The translations under genes were made by a program, and so were the position numbers. Shown here in pieces: positions 33,696 through 40,932 of a stretch of 42,986 nucleotides of DNA (the first letter of the stretch is position 1; every line of letters begins with the position of its first letter). The stretch covers positions 1 through 42,986 of the forward strand of contig MVQH01000060.1 in the NCBI GenBank assembly GCA_002067755.1. Reading direction: 5' to 3'. The notes under the pieces are model-generated. The model saw only the letters and a list, made by a program, of their open reading frames with translations. It did no database searches and had not been told where the DNA came from. The DNA comes from Methanosaeta sp. PtaB.Bin018 (GTDB lineage Archaea; Halobacteriota; Methanosarcinia; Methanotrichales; Methanotrichaceae).

Positions 33696-34064
33696 ATGAC
33701 GGAGTTTGGGCCGAGAAGAACCAGCAACCTTGCTGATGTGATTGAGAGGATCCTGGACAAGGGGCTCGTCATCAACGCGGACATAGCAGTCTCAGTGGCG
33801 GGAACTGAGCTTCTCGGAATAAAGATCAGGGCGACGTTGGCATCCTTCGAGACTGCGGCGAGATATGGCCTTGAGCTTCCCTCAGGCACGAACATGAATG
33901 CACCGGGCTGGAAGGATCTGGAAAGGCCCAAGGCGTACTGCCCTGAGTGTGGAAACAGAAGAGACGAGGAGCTTTTGATCAAGGATGGCTGTCCCGTCTG
34001 TGGCTGGCAGAGCATGGAGCGCAGGCTGCCGATGATAGAGCCTAACTCCCACGGCTATGAATGA
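33696..34064 (+). CDS. gvpJ: GvpJ-type protein with C-terminal zinc ribbon
   Basis: 122 residues. Residues 8-65 are a GvpA-fold segment of the GvpJ/GvpM kind: SNLADVIERILDKGLVINAD then IAVSVAGTELLGIKIRATLA. After a short linker comes YCPECGNRR...DGCPVCGW, a CxxC-CxxC zinc ribbon (residues about 88-110). GvpJ forms a minor shell or tip component; the ribbon is not part of the normal protein and may dock a cytosolic partner or nucleic acid. Confidence 0.85.
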   Translation: MTEFGPRRTSNLADVIERILDKGLVINADIAVSVAGTELLGIKIRATLASFETAARYGLELPSGTNMNAPGWKDLERPKAYCPECGNRRDEELLIKDGCPVCGWQSMERRLPMIEPNSHGYE

Positions 34065-34123
34065 TCCCATGGGGCGAATCTCATGAAATAAGTCTCGTGA
34101 GTCAAGATCTTTTGGAGGAGACG

Positions 34124-34780
34124 ATGGCGAAGGAACCAGAGGAGAAAGACGAGGGCAAGAATGCAGGGGAAGATGGCATGGCGCCTGAGAAAGGGGACAA
34201 GGGGGAAGAGAGCGACAAGGAGGAGAGCAAGAGATTAGAAGAGAGGATAGCCCTCCTGGAGAAGAAGATCGATGAGCTGGAAAAGGAATCCAGGAGGCCA
34301 GCCGAGGGCGTCTCGGGGGAGAGAATCGTGGAGAGCGTGGTAGGGCAGTTCATTCCAGGTCTCGGAGGCATCATAAAGGCCCTCGAAGGATCTTCCCCCG
34401 AGTTCAGACAGAGGATAGCCGAGACCGACGCTGAGATACGCCACAGGATTGATGTTGGGTGGTCCAGCAAGCCTGTGATAGACTACCAAGTCTCCACCAG
34501 GCCTATCAGGCGCGGCCAGCCCCGCACTGAGAGCGTCCGGCTGCCACGGACTGGGCCTACGCGAGATCCGATTGTGGATGTGCTGGAGGGAAAGGATGGG
34601 ATAACGGTCATCGCAGAGCTTCCAGGCGTCTCTGAGGAGGAGCTGAGGCTCTTCCTAGATCGAGATGCTCTGGAGATCTCAGCAGGCCAGTTCAGCAAGA
34701 AGGTAACACTGCCCCGTACAGCAAAATCCATCGTCGAGCGTAGCTTCAAGAACGGCATACTCCAGATCAGACTGAAGTAG
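34124..34780 (+). CDS. gvpH: Gas vesicle protein GvpH (Hsp20-like domain)
   Basis: About 218 residues. N-terminal 45 are acidic and probably disordered; a coiled coil follows (RLEERIALLEKKIDELEKES); the middle (FIPGLGGIIKALEGSSPEFR) and the C-terminal alpha-crystallin-like domain (VIAELPGVSEEELRLF, ERSFKNGILQIRLK) match GvpH, an Hsp20-related chaperone of the gas vesicle. TTTTGGAGGAGACG precedes the ATG at 34124, which is why the longer reading from 34061 is rejected. Confidence 0.85.
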   Translation: MAKEPEEKDEGKNAGEDGMAPEKGDKGEESDKEESKRLEERIALLEKKIDELEKESRRPAEGVSGERIVESVVGQFIPGLGGIIKALEGSSPEFRQRIAETDAEIRHRIDVGWSSKPVIDYQVSTRPIRRGQPRTESVRLPRTGPTRDPIVDVLEGKDGITVIAELPGVSEEELRLFLDRDALEISAGQFSKKVTLPRTAKSIVERSFKNGILQIRLK

Positions 34781-34803
34781 AATGAATCCGGAGCCGCAGG
34801 AAG

Positions 34804-35118
34804 ATGACCATCAACCTGGATGAAGAGAACCTGAAGGATGGGCTGCTGGGCCTCGTCGTCGCCCTGGTGGAGATCGTGCAGGAGCTTTTGGAGCGCCAGG
34901 CCCTGAGGAGGATGGAGAGCGGAAGCCTCAGCGATGCAGAGGTGGAGCGCCTGGGCGAGTCACTCTCTGAGCTGCAGGAAGCCCTTGAGAAAATCAAGAT
35001 CGACAACGGCATCGAGGACTCCGTGGAGAACCTCAGGGACAGTCTCGACCAGGTTGCTGAGGATCTGGTGGACAAGTTTCTGGACCCAGAGGAATGGGTA
35101 AAGGAGGCTGGACCATGA
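34804..35118 (+). CDS. gvpK: Gas vesicle protein GvpK
   Basis: 104 residues. GvpK marks: LKDGLLGLVVALVEIVQELL, ALRRMESGSLSDAEVERLG and the long helical C-terminus ending LDPEEWVKEAG. GvpK is a minor accessory protein. Its stop overlaps the gvpL start (ATGA). Confidence 0.93.
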   Translation: MTINLDEENLKDGLLGLVVALVEIVQELLERQALRRMESGSLSDAEVERLGESLSELQEALEKIKIDNGIEDSVENLRDSLDQVAEDLVDKFLDPEEWVKEAGP

Positions 35119-35912
35119 CCGAAGGCCCCAGGGTCGCAAAGGCCAGGTACCTATACGCCATCGCCTCCACGAGAGAGAAGCAGAGCATAGGAAATATCGG
35201 GATCGATGAGAGCGCTGTCTACACCATACCTTTCAAAAGTATTTCTGCAGTGGTACACTCGTGCGAGCCTAGGCCATACGAGACGAGGGACAGAGCATTG
35301 GCAGAGGGCTGGATCCTGGAGCACAGCTACGTGATAGACCAGGCAATGAAGCTCTTCGGGACAGTCCTTCCCTTCTCCTTTGACGTAATAGTGAGGGGAG
35401 ACGATTCTACGATCGAGGGTTGGCTATGCAGGAACTATGACCGCCTCGCAAGCGAGCTGCAGCGAGTCGAGGGCAGGGCAGAGTACTCAGTTGAGATCTA
35501 CTACGACTACGATCAGCTCGCTGAGGAGGCATTGCGGGAAAACCAGGAGCTGAGAGAGCTTGCAAGCAGGATCGAGAAAGAGCCGAAGGGCAGGGCTTAC
35601 ATGCTGAAGAGGACTCTGGATCAGAAGCTGAAGGAGATCGTCGCTTCCGAGGCGCGCAGGCAGGTTGATCGGGCCATCTCACAGATCAAGTCGCTAGCAG
35701 ACGAGGCGAAGGTCGAGACCAAACGATCGCAGCCCCCTGAGAAATACAGAGACAAGAGGCTTATTGGATCGTATTCCTGTCTTGTCCACACTGATAGTGT
35801 GAACAAGCTAGGCGATGTTCTGGAGGAGATTAATGCATTGAGCGGCTTCGCTGTCAGGTTCACCGGCCCGTGGGCTCCCTTCAGCTTCGTGAAGCTCGGT
35901 GATGCGGCATGA
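35115..35912 (+). CDS. gvpL: Gas vesicle protein GvpL/GvpF family (second copy)
   Basis: 265 residues from the ATG in the gvpK stop. N-terminus RYLYAIASTREKQSIGNIG, middle ILEHSYVIDQAMKLFGTVLP and C-terminus GFAVRFTGPWAPFSFVKLGD match the GvpF/L family. It has a central extra helical segment compared with gvpF (KRTLDQKLKEIVASEARRQV). It likely scaffolds other gas vesicle proteins. Confidence 0.93.
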   Translation: MTEGPRVAKARYLYAIASTREKQSIGNIGIDESAVYTIPFKSISAVVHSCEPRPYETRDRALAEGWILEHSYVIDQAMKLFGTVLPFSFDVIVRGDDSTIEGWLCRNYDRLASELQRVEGRAEYSVEIYYDYDQLAEEALRENQELRELASRIEKEPKGRAYMLKRTLDQKLKEIVASEARRQVDRAISQIKSLADEAKVETKRSQPPEKYRDKRLIGSYSCLVHTDSVNKLGDVLEEINALSGFAVRFTGPWAPFSFVKLGDAA

Positions 35913-35942
35913 AGATGGAGACTAAATGAATCGGGTGACTGT

Positions 35943-36500
35943 GTGAAGCCTGAGAGGGAGAGCTGTCTTGTCGAGGTCCTGGACAGGCTTCTCGAAAAGG
36001 GCGCAGTCCTCAGCGCCGACCTGATCATATCAGTGGCAGGCATTCCCCTGATCGGCCTGAACCTGAGGGCGGCGCTGGCAAGCATGGAAACGATGCTGAA
36101 ATACGGAATTATGGAGGACTGGGACAGGAGCAGCAGGGAGAGCGCCCAGAGGGAGGAGCTTCCCCTTGCAGAGGATGAGGAGGTCCTCTTCAGGGCCTTC
36201 GGATACCTGCAGAGCCAAGGGGCTTTGAGCTCCTGGCTTCCCGGAGTCTGGCACCTAACAAGCAAGAGACTCATCCTGTGGAGGAGGTCGCCGTGTGAGG
36301 TAGTCTTCGAGGTGCCCCTACGAGAGATCTGCCTCCTGGAGGCGGATGAGTCTGAAGGGTGCTCAGAGCTGGACCTGATTTACTCCGGCGGCTCGGCCCG
36401 GATCCGCCTCACCGAGACGGAGGAGCTGAGGGTGGCTCTTGATCGCGTCTTGAGGCTCAGAGCAGAGAATTATAATGATCTTATGACCACTGATGCTTAA
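35943..36500 (+). CDS. GvpJ/GvpM-type protein fused to a PH/GRAM-like domain
   Basis: 185 residues; GTG start. Residues 8-60 are a GvpA-fold segment of the GvpJ/M kind: CLVEVLDRLLEKGAVLSADL then IISVAGIPLIGLNLRAALA. A charged linker (70-85) is followed by about 85 residues resembling a bacterial PH/GRAM domain: EEVLFRAFGYLQ, GVWHLTSKRLILWRR, FEVPLREICLLEA, RLTETEELRVAL. Such domains bind lipids or proteins. It is the last gene of the cluster, converging with the next minus-strand gene. Confidence 0.75.
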   Translation: MKPERESCLVEVLDRLLEKGAVLSADLIISVAGIPLIGLNLRAALASMETMLKYGIMEDWDRSSRESAQREELPLAEDEEVLFRAFGYLQSQGALSSWLPGVWHLTSKRLILWRRSPCEVVFEVPLREICLLEADESEGCSELDLIYSGGSARIRLTETEELRVALDRVLRLRAENYNDLMTTDA

Positions 36501-36530
36501 TTTAATAGATCGCCTTCTAAATCTTGCGGC

Positions 36531-37115
36531 TCAATCGAGGCACTTTACCTCAATCTCCTTCGGAATCCGGGGTAGAACATTGTGGGAGGCCCCAATGAAG
36601 AGCAGCCCTGTCTCGCCCTCCTGGAGGGTAGAGTCGATCGACTTGGCGATGAAGGCATCGCGTTCCTCCAACAGCCGATCCTTGACCTGATTGTACCTGG
36701 CCTCGGCGCCTCTTCTCTCCACTTCGGTCTTAGCCTCCATAAGAGCCTTGATGTAGCTGTACTCCTGCCTCAGAAGATCTGGACTCTCAGTCGCCTCTAT
36801 TCTGGCACCCTTCGCCATCAGCCTCTCGATGATCTGGTAGTTCTTACTGCCCTTCGAGGCAGTCTCTTTCACGATCTTCTCCCCCAGCTCGCCTGCACAT
36901 GGCAGGCCGTCCTGGTAGATCCGAAGCTTGGAAGGATCCAGGCCTTGTGCCATCACCTCCTTCTCAACGTCCTCCCAGAAACGTTCGATTCGCCTCTGGT
37001 TCTCCTCCCATCTCTGCCTACCGATCTTGCCGACACCATCTCTTTCCAGGCCCTCCTTCATAGATCCCATGTCAGATGGCGTATGTACAATCCTCACTAC
37101 TATCAGCTTTCTCAT
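36531..37115 (-). CDS. Conserved hypothetical protein
   Basis: About 194 residues, not recognised as a named family. N-terminus MRKLIVVRIVHTPSDMG, then a helical middle (RRIERFWEDVEKEVMAQGLD), a segment LRIYQDGLPCAGELGEKIVK and a C-terminal LLFIGASHNVLPRIPKEIEV. The layout (strand, long helices, closing strand with GxxH) suggests an alpha/beta enzyme-like fold; the H and the conserved Cys might be functional. ATG at 37115 follows GTGAGG. Convergent to the gas vesicle cluster, so unlikely to be part of it. Confidence 0.6.
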   Translation of the reverse strand: MRKLIVVRIVHTPSDMGSMKEGLERDGVGKIGRQRWEENQRRIERFWEDVEKEVMAQGLDPSKLRIYQDGLPCAGELGEKIVKETASKGSKNYQIIERLMAKGARIEATESPDLLRQEYSYIKALMEAKTEVERRGAEARYNQVKDRLLEERDAFIAKSIDSTLQEGETGLLFIGASHNVLPRIPKEIEVKCLD

Positions 37116-37380
37116 AAGCCTCACAGCCAAACTGAGCCCCTCTGGACCTGTCCAAGTCCGCGAACATCATGCTCATTCACTCAATCCATATCGCCGGCCT
37201 CCCAGGTTCTGCCTGGTGGCTCTTGCCCTTCGCTCCGGGCTCGTCAGCCGAACACACATCGATCGGCACCCACAGCGCCTTTGCCAGATACTCTCTTTCT
37301 GCAATCTGACCATTCTTCTTCCCTTCTTACTGCGTGAAGGCATCTATAATATGTCGAAGATAGATGAAGTCTACGTTTTC

Positions 37381-37510
37381 TCATATCATATCGAAGACAT
37401 CGAGCAGCTCAGCTTGTGCCTCTTCGGGAGTTTGTCCCCAAGGCATGGCACCCTGGAATAGCTGGCACGAAGGCCACGAATGTACCTCATCATCCGGACG
37501 GAGGACTACG
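37381..37510 (-). pseudogene. HicB-like antitoxin fragment, 5' end lost
   Basis: The minus-strand frame reads VVLRPDDEVHSWPSCQLFQG then TPEEAQAELLDVFDMI and stops at 37381. It fits the HicB-type pattern of a degraded RNase H-like fold (strand, CPxLxGC, xxGxTPEEAxxxLxxVxxMI). The frame abuts the left inverted repeat of the IS481-like element, so the start is missing. No hicA toxin is visible next to it. Confidence 0.45.
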
Positions 37511-37967
37511 TGTAGAGTCCCGAAAGTATGGCATTTATATACCCCGCGATTTCCTTTTAATTTACGTCGTTGCATATAAATCGCTCTCCATTCAGGACAG
37601 GAATAAGTTCAGCTTGCAACCATTTGGCAATCTCGACCAGAATGCATCCTCTGGTGTATGTATTTTGCTCTTTGTGGATTTTCAGGATTAATTGAATATC
37701 TGGTTCGCCAAGACTATTCTTTGGCCAAATTTCTTCGGAGCCCACGGCTTCTTGTTCTTCATCCAGTAACTCCAGACGCGATTTACTGTTCGGATGCCAA
37801 CCTTCATCTCAGCCGCAATGATTTTAGAGCTGATATTATTCGGTTTTTGCGCGGATTATGTAATTAACTTTGGCAGCAGTCAGCTTTAAAACTTTATTCT
37901 TTCTGCCTTTGCCCATGCCCTTGGAAAGTGCCTGAGTATATAAATGCCAAGCTTTTAGGACTCTACA
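37511..37967 (-). mobile_element. Internally deleted IS481-like element with 32-bp terminal repeats
   Basis: The ends match as imperfect inverted repeats: TGTAGAGTCC...GGCATTTATATAC at 37511-37542 against its reverse at 37936-37967, 4 mismatches in 32. Inside, on the minus strand, pieces in three frames give the transposase start (KLTAAKVNYIIRAK, ATG at 37916), the HTH (TVNRVWSYWMKNKKP), LILKIHKEQN, then directly TPEDAFWSRLPNGCKLNLFL, the usual C-terminus. The DDE core of some 200 codons is gone and there are frameshifts, so it cannot encode a working enzyme but keeps both ends. No target-site duplication is seen. Confidence 0.75.
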
Positions 37968-38039
37968 TTTATCTCATAAAGGTGGCTGGAGATTTGGAGC
38001 TCGATTCTCTTATCTACTGGGATAAACAGCCTCCTCAGG

Positions 38040-40142
38040 CTACATTTTTAGAAGCCTGGCATTGACGGCCACAATAACCGTGCTGGCGCTCATGAGTATT
38101 GCGCCGATGGCTGGGCTGAGAATTATTCCGTAGCCATAGAGGATGCCCGCTGCGAGGGGAATGGCTAAGGCGTTGTAGCCCGTCGCCCATAACAGGTTCT
38201 GGGACATCTTTGTGTAGGTTTTCCTGGATAAGCTGACGATGCTCGCCACATCCCTGGGATCGTTCCTGACCAGAACGATGTCTGCCGACTCAACGGCTAC
38301 GTCTGTTCCAGCTCCGATGGCAATTCCTACATCAGCCTGCACTAAGGCAGGAGCATCATTGACTCCGTCCCCAACCATGGCCACGACATATTCTTTCTGA
38401 ACATTTTTTATGGTTTGGGCCTTTTCGTGAGGCAATACTTCAGCAAAGAAATCGTCTAATCCCAGATCCTCCGCCACCCACCGGGCCACGAAACGGTTGT
38501 CTCCCGTGAGCATCATGCACTTGATATTCATCGATTTTAGCTTGTCGATTGCCTCCCGGGATTCCTTTCTTATTATGTCGGCAAGGGCTATGGCACCGAC
38601 TGGTCTATTTTCTTCCAGCAAGAAGACGACTGTTTTGCCCTGCTGGGCCAGCTTCTCCAGCCTCTTGTCCCGAAGATCAATCCTGTTCTCTTTCAAATAT
38701 CCGGGGCTCACTACCATCCAGATCTTTCCTTCTGCCCGGCCTTCAATTCCCTTTCCGGGTATAGCCTTGAACTCATGGATATGAATCAGCTCGACTCCTT
38801 TCTCTTTGGAGCTGTTAACAATCCCGGCAGCAATGGGATGTTCCGAACTGGCTTCCAGGGATGCGGTCATTCTCAAGATTCCAGCTTCATCCAGCTCGGC
38901 CAGGGCTACGACATCAGTTACGCCAAATTTGCCTTCCGTCAGAGTTCCAGTCTTATCGAATACCACTGCCTGCAGGTCCCTGGCTTGCTCAAAAGCGGAT
39001 CTATCCCGGATCAAAAGGCCAGCTTTGGCAGCCAATGAAGTAGAAACCGCGACCACAAGAGGAACTGCCAGTCCCAGAGCATGAGGACAGGATATGACCA
39101 TAACAGTCACTGCCCTCTCGACGGCGAACGCCGCGTCCCTGCCAAAGTAAAGCCAGGCTACAAGAGTAATGGCTCCAACGCTCAAGGATATTATCGTAAG
39201 CCAGCGGGCAGCATTATCAGCCAGATCCTGGGTCTTTGATTTGCTTTCCTGGGCCTGCCTGACCAATTCGATGACCTGACTGAGGTAAGTCTCGGATCCA
39301 ATCTTCTTGACTTCTACGGATATTGAGCCTTCCCCGTTGATCGAACCGCCTATCACATTGTCGTTCAGTTTCTTAGCAACTGGCTTGGATTCGCCTGTTA
39401 GCATCGATTCGTTGACACTTGTCTCCCCTTCGATTACAGATCCATCGACAGGCACCTTCTCGCCGGGCTTGACAAGGACTATGTCACCGGGCTTCAGGGT
39501 ATCGACTTTGACGTCCAACGTCCGGCCATCTTTTATCAAATGAGCTTCCGACGGCATGATCTTGACAAGCTCTTCCAGAGCTCTGGAAGCTCCTAATACC
39601 GATCGCATCTCGATCCAGTGGCCGAGAAGCATGATATCGATAAGAGTGACCAATTCCCAGAAAAAGACTTCACCTTTAAGACCAAAGACCACAGCTGAAC
39701 TATAAAAATATGCTGCACTGATAGCTATGGCGATCAGTGTCATCATTCCTATGTTATTCTCTTTAATTTCTTTGAAAAATCCCTTAATGAAGGGGTAACC
39801 TCCATAGAAGTAAACAAAGGTGGATAACAGAAATAAAACATAGATGGAGCCAGGAAACTCTAACGTAAACCGAAACAGCTCCTGAATAAAAGTTGAGAGA
39901 GCGAGTATTGGTATGGTAACCATCAGAGATATTAAAAATCGTCTTTTGAAATCCTCAGTTACATGGCCTTCATGCCTGCCACGATGTGTCCTATGAGGTT
40001 CGATCGGTTGCAGGCCTGTGTCCATATCGTGCATCTTATGTCCGTCACCTGCTTCACCCATCTTCTGGCCCACTTTCATGCTATGCATTTTATGCTCCAT
40101 ACCAGTCTTTGGCGGTTCGGTTGTACCCTTTTCATCCATCAT
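38040..40142 (-). CDS. copB: CopB-type heavy-metal P-type ATPase
   Basis: 700 residues. Marks: TGES (residue about 250), the membrane metal site CPHALGLAVP (CPH defines the CopB/P1B-3 branch), DKTGTLTEG, SSEHPIAAGI and GDGVNDAPAL. No N-terminal HMA domain; instead about 70 residues rich in Met and His (KMHSMKVGQKMGEAGDGHKM), a metal-loading tail. About eight transmembrane segments. It should export copper or silver; exact ion is inferred. ATG at 40142. The gene stands alone, with a TATA and an imperfect inverted repeat upstream. Confidence 0.93.
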   Translation of the reverse strand: MMDEKGTTEPPKTGMEHKMHSMKVGQKMGEAGDGHKMHDMDTGLQPIEPHRTHRGRHEGHVTEDFKRRFLISLMVTIPILALSTFIQELFRFTLEFPGSIYVLFLLSTFVYFYGGYPFIKGFFKEIKENNIGMMTLIAIAISAAYFYSSAVVFGLKGEVFFWELVTLIDIMLLGHWIEMRSVLGASRALEELVKIMPSEAHLIKDGRTLDVKVDTLKPGDIVLVKPGEKVPVDGSVIEGETSVNESMLTGESKPVAKKLNDNVIGGSINGEGSISVEVKKIGSETYLSQVIELVRQAQESKSKTQDLADNAARWLTIISLSVGAITLVAWLYFGRDAAFAVERAVTVMVISCPHALGLAVPLVVAVSTSLAAKAGLLIRDRSAFEQARDLQAVVFDKTGTLTEGKFGVTDVVALAELDEAGILRMTASLEASSEHPIAAGIVNSSKEKGVELIHIHEFKAIPGKGIEGRAEGKIWMVVSPGYLKENRIDLRDKRLEKLAQQGKTVVFLLEENRPVGAIALADIIRKESREAIDKLKSMNIKCMMLTGDNRFVARWVAEDLGLDDFFAEVLPHEKAQTIKNVQKEYVVAMVGDGVNDAPALVQADVGIAIGAGTDVAVESADIVLVRNDPRDVASIVSLSRKTYTKMSQNLLWATGYNALAIPLAAGILYGYGIILSPAIGAILMSASTVIVAVNARLLKM

Positions 40143-40158
40143 CTGTTATCCCCACAAC

Positions 40159-40187
40159 AATATATTAGGATGACAACAAATTTTGTC
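40159..40187 (-). promoter_or_regulatory. copB promoter with candidate operator
   Basis: TATA-like TAATATATT at about 40159-40167 on the minus strand, with the imperfect inverted repeat GACAACAAATTTTGTC (40172-40187) just upstream of it. Its GACAA/TTGTC arms could bind a metal-responsive regulator. Confidence 0.35.
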
Positions 40188-40194
40188 GTGAATC

Positions 40195-40345
40195 AGTTAT
40201 AGGTTTGAATTTTGACCTACACGAAACTTAGCGTTATCAGGATGTTGATTTTCTTAGGATGATCGTGAGTGGAGCATGTCCGTATGGTCGCTATCCACAA
40301 GAGAGGACCAAAAAACTCCAACCCATTTTTGGATCACTACCTGTT
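40195..40345. repeat. MITE-like repeat, copy 2
   Basis: Left part TTATAGGTTTGAATTTTG (40197-40214) and right part CCAAAAAACTCCAACCCATTTT (40308-40329) followed by GGATCA and ACCT, matching the copy at 23404-23535. Same spacing, divergent interior, no coding sequence. Confidence 0.55.
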
Positions 40346-40499
40346 GTTCGCCAGGAGAAAAATAATTCCTTTTTCTCCTTTGCTCAGCATTATCCCTCAC
40401 TCCTGAATTATACAATTGGGCATTCGATATATATTACTTTTCTCCGCATGCTGGGCGAAAGTAATATCATCCCATCAATTCCCGACTCGCCCGATTAGA

Positions 40500-40735
40500 T
40501 ATGTCTCGAGAATACCGGACCGCGCTCCAGTCCATCCCACAGTAGGCATCTGCTAGGGGGCAGCCACACGGCCCCGCCAGCCCCTCGTGCAGGGAGAGGC
40601 GTGGCATCCAGGGGGCCAAAGAGCTTCAGGGCATGGGGGGACCGGCGCGCATACGTGTGGACAGGGACTATCCTGGCCCGGAAGAGGATGGATCTTGGAT
40701 GCGGGGTACGGGAACCCCACTCTGATTTACTAGTA
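40500..40735 (+). ncRNA. GC-rich segment, possible structured RNA
   Basis: GC-rich block between AT-rich flanks with no long reading frame. Pairings visible: GGGGC/GCCCC (40557-40575), CCACACG (40564-40570) with CGTGTGG (40654-40660), CAGG/CCTG (40662-40675) and GGGGT-ACGGGA-ACCCC (40703-40718). It does not carry RNase P, SRP or box C/D hallmarks. The strand is assumed. Confidence 0.3.
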
Positions 40736-40932
40736 ATAAGACAAACTTAGCTAACTCTAAATGAACCAAAGGCATGTCCCTCATCAAATAGATTTAGCTC
40801 AAAGCTTGCTCAGTCGAACAAGCAGAGCCTCCCACCTATAACATAGCTTTTCAGGCCTAAAACAAGCAGAAGCCTTTATCAGCTTTATCTGAGATCTATA
40901 GCATATTGGCGATATAGTATGCTGAGCAAAAT

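Larger units (their letters stand above)
37116..38039. other. Mobile-element-disrupted intergenic region
   Basis: Holds the HicB-like fragment (37381-37510) and the IS481-like deletion element (37511-37967), listed separately. 37116-37380 shows no supportable gene on either strand; 37968-38039 is the 3' flank of copB. Confidence 0.6.
40143..40932. other. Long intergenic region with repeat and GC-rich segment
   Basis: 790 bases without a supportable gene. It has the copB promoter, MITE-like copy 2 (40195-40345), an AT-rich part, the GC-rich segment (40500-40730) and, from 40860, the promoter of the 40933 gene (GATATAGTATG). Confidence 0.55.

Noticed and set aside
37131-37380. Small protein frames on both strands
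   Set aside because: No start signals, no family likeness, and composition shifts within the frames.
40500-40735. RNase P or SRP RNA
   Set aside because: Neither the RNase P core motifs nor the SRP helix 8 motif could be found.
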